Below are positions 1 to 8,044 of a stretch of DNA of 26,538 nt, piece after piece. The notes under the pieces were generated by a model. It did not search any database. It had not been told where the DNA came from and saw nothing but the letters and a program-made list of their open reading frames with translations. The stretch is from Dehalococcoidia bacterium. GTDB lineage: Bacteria > Chloroflexota > Dehalococcoidia > GIF9 > AB-539-J10. How positions within the stretch are numbered: position 1 is the first letter of the stretch; each line of letters opens with the position of its first letter. Both the position numbers and the translations under genes were made by a program. Location of the stretch: NCBI GenBank assembly GCA_030605665.1, contig JAUWHW010000005.1:1-26538 (forward strand). Reading direction: 5' to 3'.

Positions 1-1
1 A

Positions 2-115
2 ATCAAAACTATAAAGAGGATGGCTTATGGCTACCGTAACATGGATAACTTCCGAATGAGAATATTGGCAACTAACCCGGGCTGCAAGAGCACAGTTTCA
101 CACTTATTGACGTAG
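2..115 (+). CDS. C-terminal end of an ISL3-like transposase (cut by window edge)
   Basis: The frame starting at base 2 is open to TAG at 113-115 and reads IKTIKRMAYGYRNMDNFRMR followed by ILATNPGC. The pattern IK.IKR.AYG(Y/F)RN.(D/E)NFR.R.L is how many ISL3-type (DDE_Tnp_ISL3) transposases end, with the catalytic residues well upstream. Only the last 37 codons are visible, so whether the element is intact cannot be judged here. No terminal inverted repeat could be matched because the left end is missing. It sits just before a block of broken carbohydrate genes, which fits an insertion or recombination point. Family assignment is from the tail motif alone. Confidence 0.55.
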   Translation: MKTIKRMAYGYRNMDNFRMRILATNPGCKSTVSHLLT

Positions 116-134
116 AACCCTAGATAACCATCTC

Positions 135-162
135 TTGACACTCCCCATTATAGTAGTATAAT
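135..162 (+). promoter_or_regulatory. Consensus sigma-70 promoter for the small nuclease gene
   Basis: TTGACA at 135-140 and TATAAT at 157-162 are both perfect consensus hexamers with a 16-bp spacer. Transcription would start near 169, and the ribosome binding site AAGGAGGTG (172-180) follows at once, so the 5' leader would be very short. This is the strongest promoter-like sequence in the window. Confidence 0.8.
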
Positions 163-184
163 CCACATTGTAAGGAGGTGTATT

Positions 185-457
185 ATGCCACGCAAAGAAA
201 CAGTAGAAAAGGTTGTTGATGGCGATACTATTGAAACTAGTGTTCGTAAAAGACCCGTCAGAATTGAAGGCATTGATACCCCAGAAAAAGGTCAACCAGG
301 CTATCCCGAAGCTAAACAGGCTTTAGGGAAACTTCTGAAAGGTGAAAAGGTCACTGTAACGCCAGTAGCAACAGACAAATATGGCAGAACAGTTGCTAAG
401 GTGAAATTAGGCAATGCCCTAGTCAGTAACCTGATGAAGAAGCATCAGAAGAAATAG
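185..457 (+). CDS. Compact staphylococcal-nuclease-like (TNase) protein
   Basis: A 90-residue protein of the SNase/thermonuclease fold, a Ca-dependent phosphodiesterase family cutting DNA or RNA. Residues line up with Staphylococcus nuclease at a constant offset of 9 at the N-terminal site: VDGDT (D12, D14), R26, then GIDTPE (D31, T32, E34). R68 in DKYGR matches the second catalytic arginine. All catalytic positions are therefore present. It is much shorter than the usual 140-180 residues, has no signal peptide and stops soon after the core barrel strands (NLMKKHQKK), so it is a minimal, probably cytoplasmic form. The start is fixed by AAGGAGGTG at 172-180. Its 3' end overlaps a convergent small gene by 35 bp. 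Target unknown. Confidence 0.85.
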   Translation: MPRKETVEKVVDGDTIETSVRKRPVRIEGIDTPEKGQPGYPEAKQALGKLLKGEKVTVTPVATDKYGRTVAKVKLGNALVSNLMKKHQKK

Positions 458-581
458 TGTCATCTTCGCTAGCCCGAAAGCCTATTTCATCCAAGTATTT
501 GATTAAATCATCCATCTTGGAATCGCCAACATACCACTCTAATTCCTTTGCGGAGTTTATCCGAATAATATTGCTTAGCAT
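423..581 (-). CDS. Hypothetical 52-aa acidic protein, convergent with the nuclease
   Basis: I do not recognise this protein. It begins MLSNIIRINSAKELEWYVGD and ends in a Ser/Asp-rich tail (DDTISSDASSSGY). The start at 581 is supported by a strong Shine-Dalgarno on the minus strand, AAAGGAGGAGAT, immediately upstream (plus-strand 582-593). A longer in-frame start at 671 would add 30 residues but lacks this site. It is acidic with a predicted helix (MDDLIKYLDEIGF) and no signal or membrane segment. The 3' end overlaps the nuclease gene tail-to-tail. It could be a small regulator or inhibitor paired with the nuclease, but that is speculation. Confidence 0.5.
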   Translation of the reverse strand: MLSNIIRINSAKELEWYVGDSKMDDLIKYLDEIGFRASEDDTISSDASSSGY

Positions 582-597
582 ATCTCCTCCTTTACAT

Positions 598-678
598 GAC
601 CTCAAGGTATACTCGCCTAATAAATTGAGGTTGGAAGTAAAACCCTTCGAGATAGTAACCTTGAAGCTCAAACTTTAG
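598..678 (+). pseudogene. Remnant: last ~25 codons of a GH38-like alpha-mannosidase
   Basis: The frame ending at TAG 676-678 reads LKVYSPNKLRLEVKPFEIVT then LKLKL. The PFEI(V/K)TL(K/R)L ending is the usual extreme C-terminus of GH38 alpha-mannosidases. Upstream, homology stops and the frame runs antisense through the 52-aa gene, so the body of the enzyme is gone. It lies 8 bp before the GH130 mannoside phosphorylase, which is the neighbour expected in a mannose-polymer cluster. I infer that the upstream part was removed when the transposase/nuclease segment arrived. Confidence 0.5.
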
Positions 679-686
679 GAGTCACC

Positions 687-1631
687 ATGGGATTTGAACT
701 TAAGCTCATGAGGAGCAAAAGGAACCCGATTTTAAGTCCCTCCGATAGGTGGTGGGAGAATAGACTGGTCTTCAACGCGGGAGTCCTACAACTGGGGAGC
801 AAGACTCATCTTATCTACCGCGCCCACGGCGAGGATCAGATTGCACGTCTGGGCTATGCCAGACTTACAAATATAGACGAGATAGAAGAGCGCCTGCCAT
901 ACCCTATCTTCATGGCGCAGGAGTGGTTTGAGCCGGACGGGGCTGAGGATCCACGGCTGGTGGCAATTGAGGATAGAATCTATATGCTTTATGCTGGTAA
1001 GGACAAAGATATGGCCCGTGTCTCCGAGTCGCATATCTCTGTAGCTGACTTCTTGGCTGGTAGATGGGCGTGGAGTAGACACAGGCTCATCCTGCCGATA
1101 ATGGTTGGGATTCATAACAGAAACGCGACTTACTTCCCGAGAAGGCTTAATGGTAGATTAGCACTATTACACCGACCTATAACGATGGCACAGAACATAT
1201 GGCTTTCGTTCTCCTATGATAGAATCCACTGGTACGACCACGAGGAGATCCTGAAGGCACGCCCTGGGTACTGGGACGATGCTAAGGTGGGGGTGGCTGG
1301 GCCACCCATCGAGCTTGACGAGGGATGGCTTCTAATCTACCACGGCGTCGAAGCCAAAACATGGGCGTATCGCCTTGGCTGTGCCCTACTGGATAGGGAT
1401 CATCCTGAAGTCGTACTTGAGAGATGCGAGGGGCCCATCTTAGAGCCGGTGGAGGATTATGAACTCTCAGGCGGTGCTCCAAATGCAGCATTCTCCCCCT
1501 CAGGCGGTGCTCCAAATGTAGTGTTCTCCTGTGGGGCAGTTGTCATTGAGGACAAGCTAGTTCTATACTATGGTGCCGCCGACAAGGTTATTGGGGTCGC
1601 CATAGGGGATCTGCCGGGGAAACCAGTTTGA
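687..1631 (+). CDS. GH130-family beta-mannoside phosphorylase/glycosidase
   Basis: 314 residues, typical length for GH130 five-bladed beta-propeller enzymes, which phosphorolyse beta-1,4- or beta-1,2-linked mannosides to mannose-1-phosphate. Family landmarks in order: NPIL (13-16), VFNAGV (28-33), YRAHGED (44-50), GAEDPR (85-90, with D88 at the presumed general-acid position), YFPRRLNGRLALLHRP (149-164), GWLLIYHGV (213-221), ALLD (233-236), ILEP (251-254) and YYGAAD (294-299). The start is supported by AGGAG at 677-681. Odd: residues 260-282 hold a tandem copy of the SGGAPN..F block (see the repeat entry), inserting 11 residues in the last blade next to the active-site face. Next gene is 10 bp downstream, so probably one operon. 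Exact linkage specificity cannot be told. Confidence 0.85.
   Translation: MGFELKLMRSKRNPILSPSDRWWENRLVFNAGVLQLGSKTHLIYRAHGEDQIARLGYARLTNIDEIEERLPYPIFMAQEWFEPDGAEDPRLVAIEDRIYMLYAGKDKDMARVSESHISVADFLAGRWAWSRHRLILPIMVGIHNRNATYFPRRLNGRLALLHRPITMAQNIWLSFSYDRIHWYDHEEILKARPGYWDDAKVGVAGPPIELDEGWLLIYHGVEAKTWAYRLGCALLDRDHPEVVLERCEGPILEPVEDYELSGGAPNAAFSPSGGAPNVVFSCGAVVIEDKLVLYYGAADKVIGVAIGDLPGKPV
1466..1531 (+). repeat. 33-bp tandem duplication inside the GH130 gene
   Basis: Two adjacent 33-nt units (1466-1498 and 1499-1531) share the first 20 bases exactly (CTCAGGCGGTGCTCCAAATG), then diverge at a few positions. The duplication keeps frame and doubles an 11-residue segment, SGGAPNAAFSP / SGGAPNVVFSC. 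Family members normally have one G.(A/V)PNVVF(P/S)CG segment here, so the second unit looks ancestral and the first is the added, drifting copy. Confidence 0.9.
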
Positions 1632-1641
1632 GGAGTGAGAA

Positions 1642-2469
1642 ATGGGAAATACGCCGCTCGTATCAATAACCATCCCGAGTTACAACTCGGAGAAGATGAT
1701 TCCTTTCTGCCTGGAAGGAGTTGCCAAACAAACCTATCCAAATATTGAGACCCTGGTGATCGATAGTCACTCAGCCGATAGAACAAGAGATACTGCGGCT
1801 AACTATAAGGCCAGGAGCATAGAATGCGACGGAAAACTGCTGGCTGCTAGATATCTAGGTTTGAAGGAATCCAAGGGGCCATATGTAGTCCTTGTGGATA
1901 CCGACCAAATCTTGGAACCTACAGCTATCGAAAGGGCTGTGGGTATGATGGATGACTACGATATGGTAGTCTTTGAGACACAGTCCTACAATACTGAGTG
2001 GTTTATCCCGAAACTACATGGTGCCTCAAAGCAGATAATGGCGGCTCGCTTTATGAAGCCCGGTGCTTTTGACCCAACTAGAGGGCCTTTTCTGCCAAGA
2101 TTCTTCAAAAGGGAGATTCTGGAAAAGGCCTTTGCTGCGATACCTCAGGAGTTAATACCGGGCACAATCCATCCTGACCATGCCATCATTTACTATGAGA
2201 GTTACAAGATCTCACAAAGAGTAGGTGGTCTGCGGAATGCTATCTATGACATAGAGCCTGACTTCAGAAAGCTTTGGCAAACGCGCTACAGATACGCAGC
2301 GTCACTGAGAAGCGTCAAGAAATCGTATTATGGAAATCTACTTTGGAACAAAATGGGATTCGGCCCCTGTTTTGGACGCCCTGTAGTGGCTGGTCTTCAA
2401 ACTCTATTACTGGTGGTAATAATCAAGGTTATTGAATGGATGGGGTATTACTTTGGTCATGCCTCCTGA
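1642..2469 (+). CDS. Family 2 glycosyltransferase with C-terminal membrane anchor
   Basis: 275 residues. The N-terminus VSITIPSYNSEKMIPFCLEG, then QTYPNIETLVIDSHSADRT, is the classic GT-A nucleotide-sugar-binding fold of GT2. VDTDQ (around 90-94) is the DxD-type metal/diphosphate site. A hydrophobic segment at about 250-270 (LQTLLLVVIIKVIEWMGYYF) is a likely single membrane anchor, so the enzyme probably works at the inner face of the membrane. It has GAGGAGTG just upstream (1630-1637) and lies 10 bp after the GH130 gene. The acceptor and donor sugars are unknown. The downstream partner GT4 gene is decayed. Confidence 0.85.
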   Translation: MGNTPLVSITIPSYNSEKMIPFCLEGVAKQTYPNIETLVIDSHSADRTRDTAANYKARSIECDGKLLAARYLGLKESKGPYVVLVDTDQILEPTAIERAVGMMDDYDMVVFETQSYNTEWFIPKLHGASKQIMAARFMKPGAFDPTRGPFLPRFFKREILEKAFAAIPQELIPGTIHPDHAIIYYESYKISQRVGGLRNAIYDIEPDFRKLWQTRYRYAASLRSVKKSYYGNLLWNKMGFGPCFGRPVVAGLQTLLLVVIIKVIEWMGYYFGHAS

Positions 2470-2669
2470 TATTATGTTCCGCCGGACATACGAGACGTCG
2501 CTGCCAGTGAAGATGGTGGAGAGTCAGCGCAGCAATAAGTGATACCCGACTTCCACTACTTGCCATTGTACCGGCCATCAACATTATTCACGCATTCGAC
2601 AAACTTGATGCAGTTTCAGCAGCAGTTTTTCGGTAAACAGTTCCACCAAATTTCGCTTGAGAGCCCGGC

Positions 2670-2972
2670 TTGCATACTCAGGAGTTATGCTCAGGCTTCG
2701 GCTTTCCACTGCTTGAAGCAATGTCCTGTGGCTGTCCTGTAATTTCCTCTAATGTCTCATCACTGCCGGAGGTAGTGGGAGAGGCAGCGATTCAGGTAAA
2801 TCCCCATGATATTGATGGATTAGTCCAGGCTGTTCAGGAAGTTTTGACCAACAAAGACCTCAGGAAAAAAATGATCCAGGAAGGATTCAGACAAGCACAT
2901 AAGTTTTCCTGGGGGTATGCTGCCCAAGAAACCTTGCAGGTGTATCAAGAGGTGGAAGAAAAATTGAAGTAA
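2670..2972 (+). pseudogene. C-terminal fragment of a GT4 glycosyltransferase
   Basis: The frame reads [20 protein letters not shown] followed by [13 protein letters not shown], the nucleotide-sugar-binding E.G(F/L)P.LEA..CG.PV..SN.SSLPEV signature of the GT-B fold in GT4 mannosyltransferase-like enzymes. It continues to a normal family end (KFSWGYAAQETLQVYQEVEE). The first two-thirds of a GT4 protein (about 250 residues) is missing. The stretch 2470-2669 before it is broken by stops in every frame and shows no recognisable N-terminal domain. The glutamate of the EGFG motif is replaced by Ser (CSGFG). I call it a decayed gene, probably once the third gene of this glycan cluster. Confidence 0.8.
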
Positions 2973-3014
2973 GCTATTCAACCTGGATAATGCGTGAAAG
3001 CCTCTTAGTCTATT

Positions 3015-4103
3015 TCAAACATTAAATAAAAAGGTAATTACATCTCCGTCATGCACGATGTAGTTCTTACCTTCTATTCTGAGTAACCCTTTCTTTCGCG
3101 CCTCAGCTAAATTGCCACATCTCTCCAAATCATTATAGTTTATTACTTCAGCTCTGATAAAACCTCTTTCCATATCAGTGTGGACCTTCCCTGCTGCCTT
3201 TGGTGCTGTGGTGCCGCTGGGAATAGTCCAGTCTTTTAACTCAGCGGAAGCCGTGGTGAAGAAGGAAATTAGCCCCAGAAGGCTATAGGAAAGGTTGATA
3301 ACCTGGTCAAGTGCTGGCGTAGTTAGTCCCATAGCCTCACGGAATTCTTTAGCCTCGGTATCGCTGAGTTGCCCCAATTCCATTTCCAGCTTGCCGCATA
3401 AAGCTACCACAGCAAATTGGGGATAAAGTGACTTTATCTCGTTTTCCAGTTGTGAGGCTTGTGATATTTGTGCCTCTCCGATGTTAAGAATAATTAGCAT
3501 GGGTTTAGCAGTGAGGAACTGATAATTAGATAGCGTTTTAAGTTCGTCCTCGGCTAAGCGCTGCTGCCTTATTGGTATATCCTTCTCCAATGCTGCCTTG
3601 ATCTTCTCTAGCAGAGCTTGCTCTTTCAAATACAGTCCACGCTCCGACGTTTTAGCTCCTTCTAATGTGGCTTTCAGTTTATCCAGCCTTCTTTCAATGA
3701 TGGTTAGATCGGAAAAGGCAAGTTCCAAGTCCAAGGTGGCTATATCCCTCTCGGGGTTTATGCTTCCTTCAGGATGGGGTATTTCCCCATCTTCAAAAGC
3801 TCTGATTACTTGAAGTAAAGCATCGGCAGTAGTTAGATAGCCTAAAAGTTCTCCCTCCACTTCCCCCTTGCTGAAAGCTTTAGCTGAGCCTGCAATGTCT
3901 ACATAGCTTACTTCAGCGAGAACGGTTTTTTTGGGATGGAATATGCCTTCCAGCATGGGTAATCGTGAGTCAGGTATCTTAGCCACACCTATATTTGGAG
4001 TTAGTGAAGGGGAATAAGCGGCAATTTCAGCTTTACCTTTGGTTAAGGCATTAAAAATCGTTGTTTTGCCGCTCTTCGGTAACCCAATAATGGCGACTTT
4101 CAT
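3015..4103 (-). CDS. ychF: Ribosome-associated P-loop ATPase YchF/OLA1
   Basis: 362 residues, the usual length for YchF. This Obg-related P-loop NTPase prefers ATP and is linked to ribosome function and stress responses. From the ATG at 4103 the protein starts MKVAIIGLPKSGKTTIFNAL, giving a P-loop GLPKSGKT in place of the more common GLPNVGKS. The switch II region is VDIAGS, and LNIGE sits where the altered base-recognition motif lies. A coiled coil occupies the middle, and the C-terminal TGS domain ends EGKNYIVHDGDVITFLFNV, as in the family. The frame is open back to 4247, but that extension is translated from a family A repeat and is not homologous, so 4103 is the start; AAAGGTGG lies 12-14 bases upstream. 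Divergent from holA. Confidence 0.93.
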   Translation of the reverse strand: MKVAIIGLPKSGKTTIFNALTKGKAEIAAYSPSLTPNIGVAKIPDSRLPMLEGIFHPKKTVLAEVSYVDIAGSAKAFSKGEVEGELLGYLTTADALLQVIRAFEDGEIPHPEGSINPERDIATLDLELAFSDLTIIERRLDKLKATLEGAKTSERGLYLKEQALLEKIKAALEKDIPIRQQRLAEDELKTLSNYQFLTAKPMLIILNIGEAQISQASQLENEIKSLYPQFAVVALCGKLEMELGQLSDTEAKEFREAMGLTTPALDQVINLSYSLLGLISFFTTASAELKDWTIPSGTTAPKAAGKVHTDMERGFIRAEVINYNDLERCGNLAEARKKGLLRIEGKNYIVHDGDVITFLFNV

Positions 4104-4135
4104 GGCTAATATTTTACCACCTTTCTCTAGAGACT

Positions 4136-4215
4136 GCTTCGCTGTCACCCTGAGCGATAGCGAAGGGTCTAGATTCTTCGCGTTGCTCAGAATGACAAGG
4201 GATTCTAGACCCGTC
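4136..4215. repeat. Family A palindromic repeat, ychF-holA intergenic
   Basis: A compound copy: GTCACCCTGAGCGATAGCGA to GGGTC (4144-4169), then AGATTCTTCGCGTTGCTCAG to AATGAC (4171-4196) in inverse orientation, then a partial GATTCTAGACCCGTC. The halves are imperfect inverted complements and would fold as a long hairpin between two divergent genes. Read through on the minus strand it gives the peptide VILSNAKNLDPSLSLRVTAK upstream of the real ychF start. Confidence 0.85.
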
Positions 4216-4250
4216 AAATATGGGTTGGCGCTGTGGTAGAATACCAAGGG

Positions 4251-5258
4251 ATGTTTTATATTCTTTACGGTCAGGATGATTTCTCCCTTAATCGGGCTGT
4301 TGACAGGATTAAAGCTGACTTAGGCGAGCCACAAATGCTGTCAGTTAATACCACCAGGCTGGATGGCCAAAAGCTAGCCTTGAGGGAACTTAAAGAGAGC
4401 TGTGATACTACACCTTTCTTATCCTCATATCGCTTAGTTATAGTTGATGGTTTGCTAAGGAGGTTTGACCCACAGCCGGGCAAGAGGCGATTTGGTAAGA
4501 GTGCCGCCACCAAATCCACAAACAAGCTAGGAGAATGGGAAGGTTTAGCCTCTTACGTTAAACAAATGGCATCAACCGCAGTGCTCATACTAGTTGATGG
4601 CAAAATAAGTGGTTATAACACCTTGCTGAAGAAACTTTCGCCATTAGCTAAGGTGAAGACTTTTCCCTTGCTACGCGGTAAAGGTTTAACAGCTTGGATA
4701 CAACAACGAGTAGCTGAAGAGGGCGGTGGTATTGCTCCTGAGGCTGTGAATCTACTCACTGAGCTTATAGGTGGAAATTTATGGGCGATGAATAATGAGA
4801 TCCTGAAGCTTGGTCTTTATGCTCAAGGACGCTCTATCAACGAAGATGATGTCAGGCAATTGGTAGACTATGCCCAGGAGGCTAACATCTTTGCTTTGGT
4901 AGACGCAATTGTCGTAGGTCAGATTGAGACAGCTCAACGGATGCTTCACCGGCTCTATCAGGAAGGTACCCCAGCGACTTACATTCTAGCTATGATTACC
5001 AGACAATTCCGTCTGATAGCACAAGCTAGAGAGTTGGGTTCAGGACTGTCTCGACAGCAAATTCAAGATAAATTAGGCTTAACCTCAAATTATGCTCTGG
5101 ATAAAACACTCAATCAAGCCAAACTATATGACTTTGAGCACATAAAAAGAGCTTATGATAAGCTTTTAGAAGCTGACCTAGCCATTAAAACTGGCAAATA
5201 TAATGACCAGTTAGCTCTCGAACTTTTAGTAGCTGAGCTTAGTACCTCTTGGGTTTAG
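4251..5258 (+). CDS. holA: DNA polymerase III delta subunit (clamp loader)
   Basis: 335 residues, a standard size for HolA, the clamp-loader subunit that opens the beta sliding clamp. The N-terminus MFYILYGQDDFSLNRAVDRI matches the family start (Y.LYG.D.F). The central AAA+-like domain lacks Walker motifs, as expected for delta, and the C-terminal collar helices include TYILAMITRQFRLIAQAREL and a final KTGKYNDQLALELLVAEL. A GTG at 4233 would add six residues, but homology favours the ATG at 4251. No clear ribosome binding site precedes either start. A family A repeat fills the upstream intergenic space. Confidence 0.9.
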   Translation: MFYILYGQDDFSLNRAVDRIKADLGEPQMLSVNTTRLDGQKLALRELKESCDTTPFLSSYRLVIVDGLLRRFDPQPGKRRFGKSAATKSTNKLGEWEGLASYVKQMASTAVLILVDGKISGYNTLLKKLSPLAKVKTFPLLRGKGLTAWIQQRVAEEGGGIAPEAVNLLTELIGGNLWAMNNEILKLGLYAQGRSINEDDVRQLVDYAQEANIFALVDAIVVGQIETAQRMLHRLYQEGTPATYILAMITRQFRLIAQARELGSGLSRQQIQDKLGLTSNYALDKTLNQAKLYDFEHIKRAYDKLLEADLAIKTGKYNDQLALELLVAELSTSWV

Positions 5259-5324
5259 CATGGCTGCCTTCTCGCTCATCGTGTTCGGTAGCTTTGCCTC
5301 GTGTTAACATCTATGCTAACATAC

Positions 5325-5351
5325 TTAACATTCAGTCTCATATGCTAATAT
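5325..5351 (+). promoter_or_regulatory. Possible promoter for alaS
   Basis: TTAACA (5325-5330) and TAATAT (5346-5351) are separated by 15 bp, a little short. They lie 30 bp before the GTG start of alaS in a short AT-rich gap after holA. Confidence 0.3.
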
Positions 5352-5380
5352 CCTTTTGGAATCAGAAAAGGTAACTGCAA

Positions 5381-8044
5381 GTGACTAGCGACGAAATCAG
5401 GCAACTTTTTCTAAAGTTCTTTGAAAACAAGGGACATAAGACTATCCCTGGCATATCTTTAATTCCTCATGGAGACCCTACTTTACTGCTGACCAGTGCT
5501 GGTATGGTGCAGTTCAAGCCTTATTTCCTGGGACTGGAGAAGCCTCCCAGTTTGCGATTAGTTTCTTGCCAAAAGTGCTTTCGCGCTACTGATATAGATT
5601 CTGTTGGCAATGCAAAGCATCTTACTTTCTTTGAGATGCTGGGAAATTTCAGCGTTGGTGACTATTTTAAGAAGGAAGCTATTTCCTGGGCATGGGAATT
5701 TGTCACCCAATATCTGAAATTACCTGAAGAGCGACTATGGGCAACTATTTATCTCGATGATGATGAAGCCTTCGCTTATTGGCGGCAAATTGGAGTTCCT
5801 GCTGAAAGGATATTGCGATTTGGGGAGGAGGACAATTTCTGGGGTCCGGCTGGCGCTTCAGGGCCTTGCGGGCCATGTAGCGAAATACACTATGACATGG
5901 GTGAAGAAGTTGGCTGTGGCAGACCTGAGTGTAAGCCTAATTGCGAGTGCGGTCGTTTCTCTGAAATATGGAATCTGGTATTCACTCAATATAACCAGAG
6001 CCCCGATGGTAATCGTACTCCTTTGCCCAAACCGAATATTGATACTGGAATGGGACTGGAAAGGATTGCAGCGGCGGTGCAAGGTAAATCCTCAGTTTAT
6101 GAAACAGACCTTTTTTCACCATTGGTGCAACGGATTTGCCGGGTAGCAGGCAAATGTTGTGGCGAGAATGAGGGTGATGACCGGGCTATCAGAATTGTTG
6201 CCGAACATGGTCGTGGCATCACCTTTCTCATTGCTGACGGAGTTCTGCCCTCTAATGAAGGAAGAGGCTATGTCCTACGGCGACTACTGCGTCGCGCATC
6301 GCTTTTTGGTAGAAGACTAGGTTTGGATAAGCCTTTTCTTAACCAAGTTGCAGAGGTTGTTATTGATAATATGAGTCATATATATCCTGAATTGATAGCT
6401 AATCAAGGCCTAATTGGCGAAGTTATTAGGGCAGAAGAGGAAAAGTTCATCATTACCTTAGAGGCAGGACTTGCTTTGGTGGAAGAGCTTGTTGAGGAAG
6501 CTCTAAGCCAGGGAGGAAAGTGGCTGCCGGGAGAGCAAGTGTTTAGACTTTATGATACTTATGGCTTCCCGCCGGAGTTAACTGCTGAGATTGCCAGAGA
6601 AAAGGGGCTTTCTGTAGATTGGGAAGGCTTCCAGGTTGAGATGGAAAGGCAGAGAGAGAGAGCTAGGGTCGGCCAAAAGCTCGTCACGGGAAGTGCTCAC
6701 ATGAAATTGAAAGGCGAGCTCAAGGTCAAGGCCACGCTCATACGTAAGCAAACAGATTTTGTTGGCTATGAAGAATATAGCGCAAGGTCAAAGGTTCGCG
6801 ATTTGGTAACTAACGAAAACTCTGTACGAACTGTGGCTGAGGGTAGTGAGGTTGACGTAATACTTGAAAAGACTCCCTTCTATGGCGAGGTGGGAGGGCA
6901 AGTAGGGGATACCGGTGAGATTAGCAGCGCTCAAGGAAAAGTCATTATTACCAATACTATAAGAGAGCCTTCAGATGTGATAGTTCACCAAGGAAGCGTT
7001 GTTGACGGCAAGATATCTGTTGGCGATGAGGTAGAGGCTAAAGTTGATTTAGCTCGTCGCCTGGATATTGCTCGCAACCATACTGCCACCCATCTTCTTC
7101 AGGCTGCTTTAAGAGAAATCTTAGGCAGCTATGTAAAGCAGAAAGGTTCGTTAGTAGAGCCAAACAGGCTTAGGTTTGATTTCTCTTGCCTGGTAGCAAT
7201 AACTGAAGAACAGCTCACAGAGATTCAAAGGTGGGTTAATGAAAAAATACGTCAAAACTTGCCAGTGAAGACTAAAGTCATCCCTTATAACCAGGCCATT
7301 GCTGAAGGTGCTATTGCTTTATTTGAGGAGAAATATGGGGAGGAAGTTCGCCTGGTGGAAGTTGGTGAGCCACCCATAAGCAAAGAGCTTTGTGGCGGCA
7401 CTCATGTCAGGTCAACGGGGGGAATCGGCTTTTTCCTCATATCAGGTGAAAGCAGCATTGGCACTGGTCTGCGTCGCATTGAAGCCGTAACCGGGAGGGA
7501 TGCTGAACTACTGTTGGAGAAGCGTCTTTCCACTTTAGAGGGTGTGGCTGAGCAAACAGGAAGCTCGCCTGAAGGAGTTGGCAGTAAGGTAAAAGCACTT
7601 GTTGCTGAACTGGAGAAAGAACGTAAACGCTCTGTTTCATTAGAGAGAGAACTATCACGCAAAATAGCGGAATCCTTGCTTAAGCAAACAGAGCAAGTTA
7701 GTGGTGTAACAGTCCTATCTGCTAAAGTGCCACCGTTGACCATGCCTATCCTCAGGGAGATGGGCGATATATTGCGGGACAAATTAAGGAGTGCCGTAGT
7801 GGTTTTGGCTACGATTTACAGTGGCAAGCCTAACTTTCTGGCTATGGTTACTCCCGACCTAGTGGCTAAAGGGCTCCATGCTGGTGATATTGTTAAGCAG
7901 GTGGCTAAGGTGACTGGTGGTGGAGGGGGAGGCAACGCAAGCATGGCTCAGGCAGGTGGCAAGGACGCAGCTAAGCTTGGTGAGGCGCTGAACCTGGTTA
8001 AAAGCGTCATTGCCGGCCAAATCTCCTCTCCTTCAAGAAAATAA
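5381..8044 (+). CDS. alaS: Alanyl-tRNA synthetase
   Basis: 887 residues, full length for the bacterial enzyme that charges tRNA-Ala. Class II catalytic domain at the N-terminus (IRQLFLKFFENKGHK, then SAGMVQFKPYFLG and FFEMLGNFSVGDYFK). A zinc-like Cys cluster CGRPECKPNCEC is an insertion in the catalytic half. The editing domain that clears Ser/Gly mischarged tRNA has HTATH at about residues 567-571 and CGGTH at about 671-675, the four zinc ligands. The C-terminal DHHA1 domain has the Gly-rich GGGGGGNASMAQAGG near residue 845. The start is GTG (AGTGACTAGCGACG), with AAAGG about 10 bases upstream. An AT-rich repeat begins at the stop codon. Confidence 0.97.
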   Translation: MTSDEIRQLFLKFFENKGHKTIPGISLIPHGDPTLLLTSAGMVQFKPYFLGLEKPPSLRLVSCQKCFRATDIDSVGNAKHLTFFEMLGNFSVGDYFKKEAISWAWEFVTQYLKLPEERLWATIYLDDDEAFAYWRQIGVPAERILRFGEEDNFWGPAGASGPCGPCSEIHYDMGEEVGCGRPECKPNCECGRFSEIWNLVFTQYNQSPDGNRTPLPKPNIDTGMGLERIAAAVQGKSSVYETDLFSPLVQRICRVAGKCCGENEGDDRAIRIVAEHGRGITFLIADGVLPSNEGRGYVLRRLLRRASLFGRRLGLDKPFLNQVAEVVIDNMSHIYPELIANQGLIGEVIRAEEEKFIITLEAGLALVEELVEEALSQGGKWLPGEQVFRLYDTYGFPPELTAEIAREKGLSVDWEGFQVEMERQRERARVGQKLVTGSAHMKLKGELKVKATLIRKQTDFVGYEEYSARSKVRDLVTNENSVRTVAEGSEVDVILEKTPFYGEVGGQVGDTGEISSAQGKVIITNTIREPSDVIVHQGSVVDGKISVGDEVEAKVDLARRLDIARNHTATHLLQAALREILGSYVKQKGSLVEPNRLRFDFSCLVAITEEQLTEIQRWVNEKIRQNLPVKTKVIPYNQAIAEGAIALFEEKYGEEVRLVEVGEPPISKELCGGTHVRSTGGIGFFLISGESSIGTGLRRIEAVTGRDAELLLEKRLSTLEGVAEQTGSSPEGVGSKVKALVAELEKERKRSVSLERELSRKIAESLLKQTEQVSGVTVLSAKVPPLTMPILREMGDILRDKLRSAVVVLATIYSGKPNFLAMVTPDLVAKGLHAGDIVKQVAKVTGGGGGGNASMAQAGGKDAAKLGEALNLVKSVIAGQISSPSRK

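Noticed and set aside
457..678. 73-residue plus-strand frame between nuclease and GH130
   Set aside because: Its first two-thirds is antisense of the 52-aa gene that has a strong ribosome binding site. Only the last ~25 codons are meaningful, as a GH38 remnant.
2470..2669. Possible separate gene before the GT4 fragment
   Set aside because: All frames have stops or lack similarity, and the 67-residue frame at 2539-2742 runs out of frame through the GT4 signature.
4104..4247. N-terminal extension of ychF (410-residue reading)
   Set aside because: The extra 48 residues are translated from a family A repeat and lack homology. The family start MKVAIIGLPKSGKT is at 4103.
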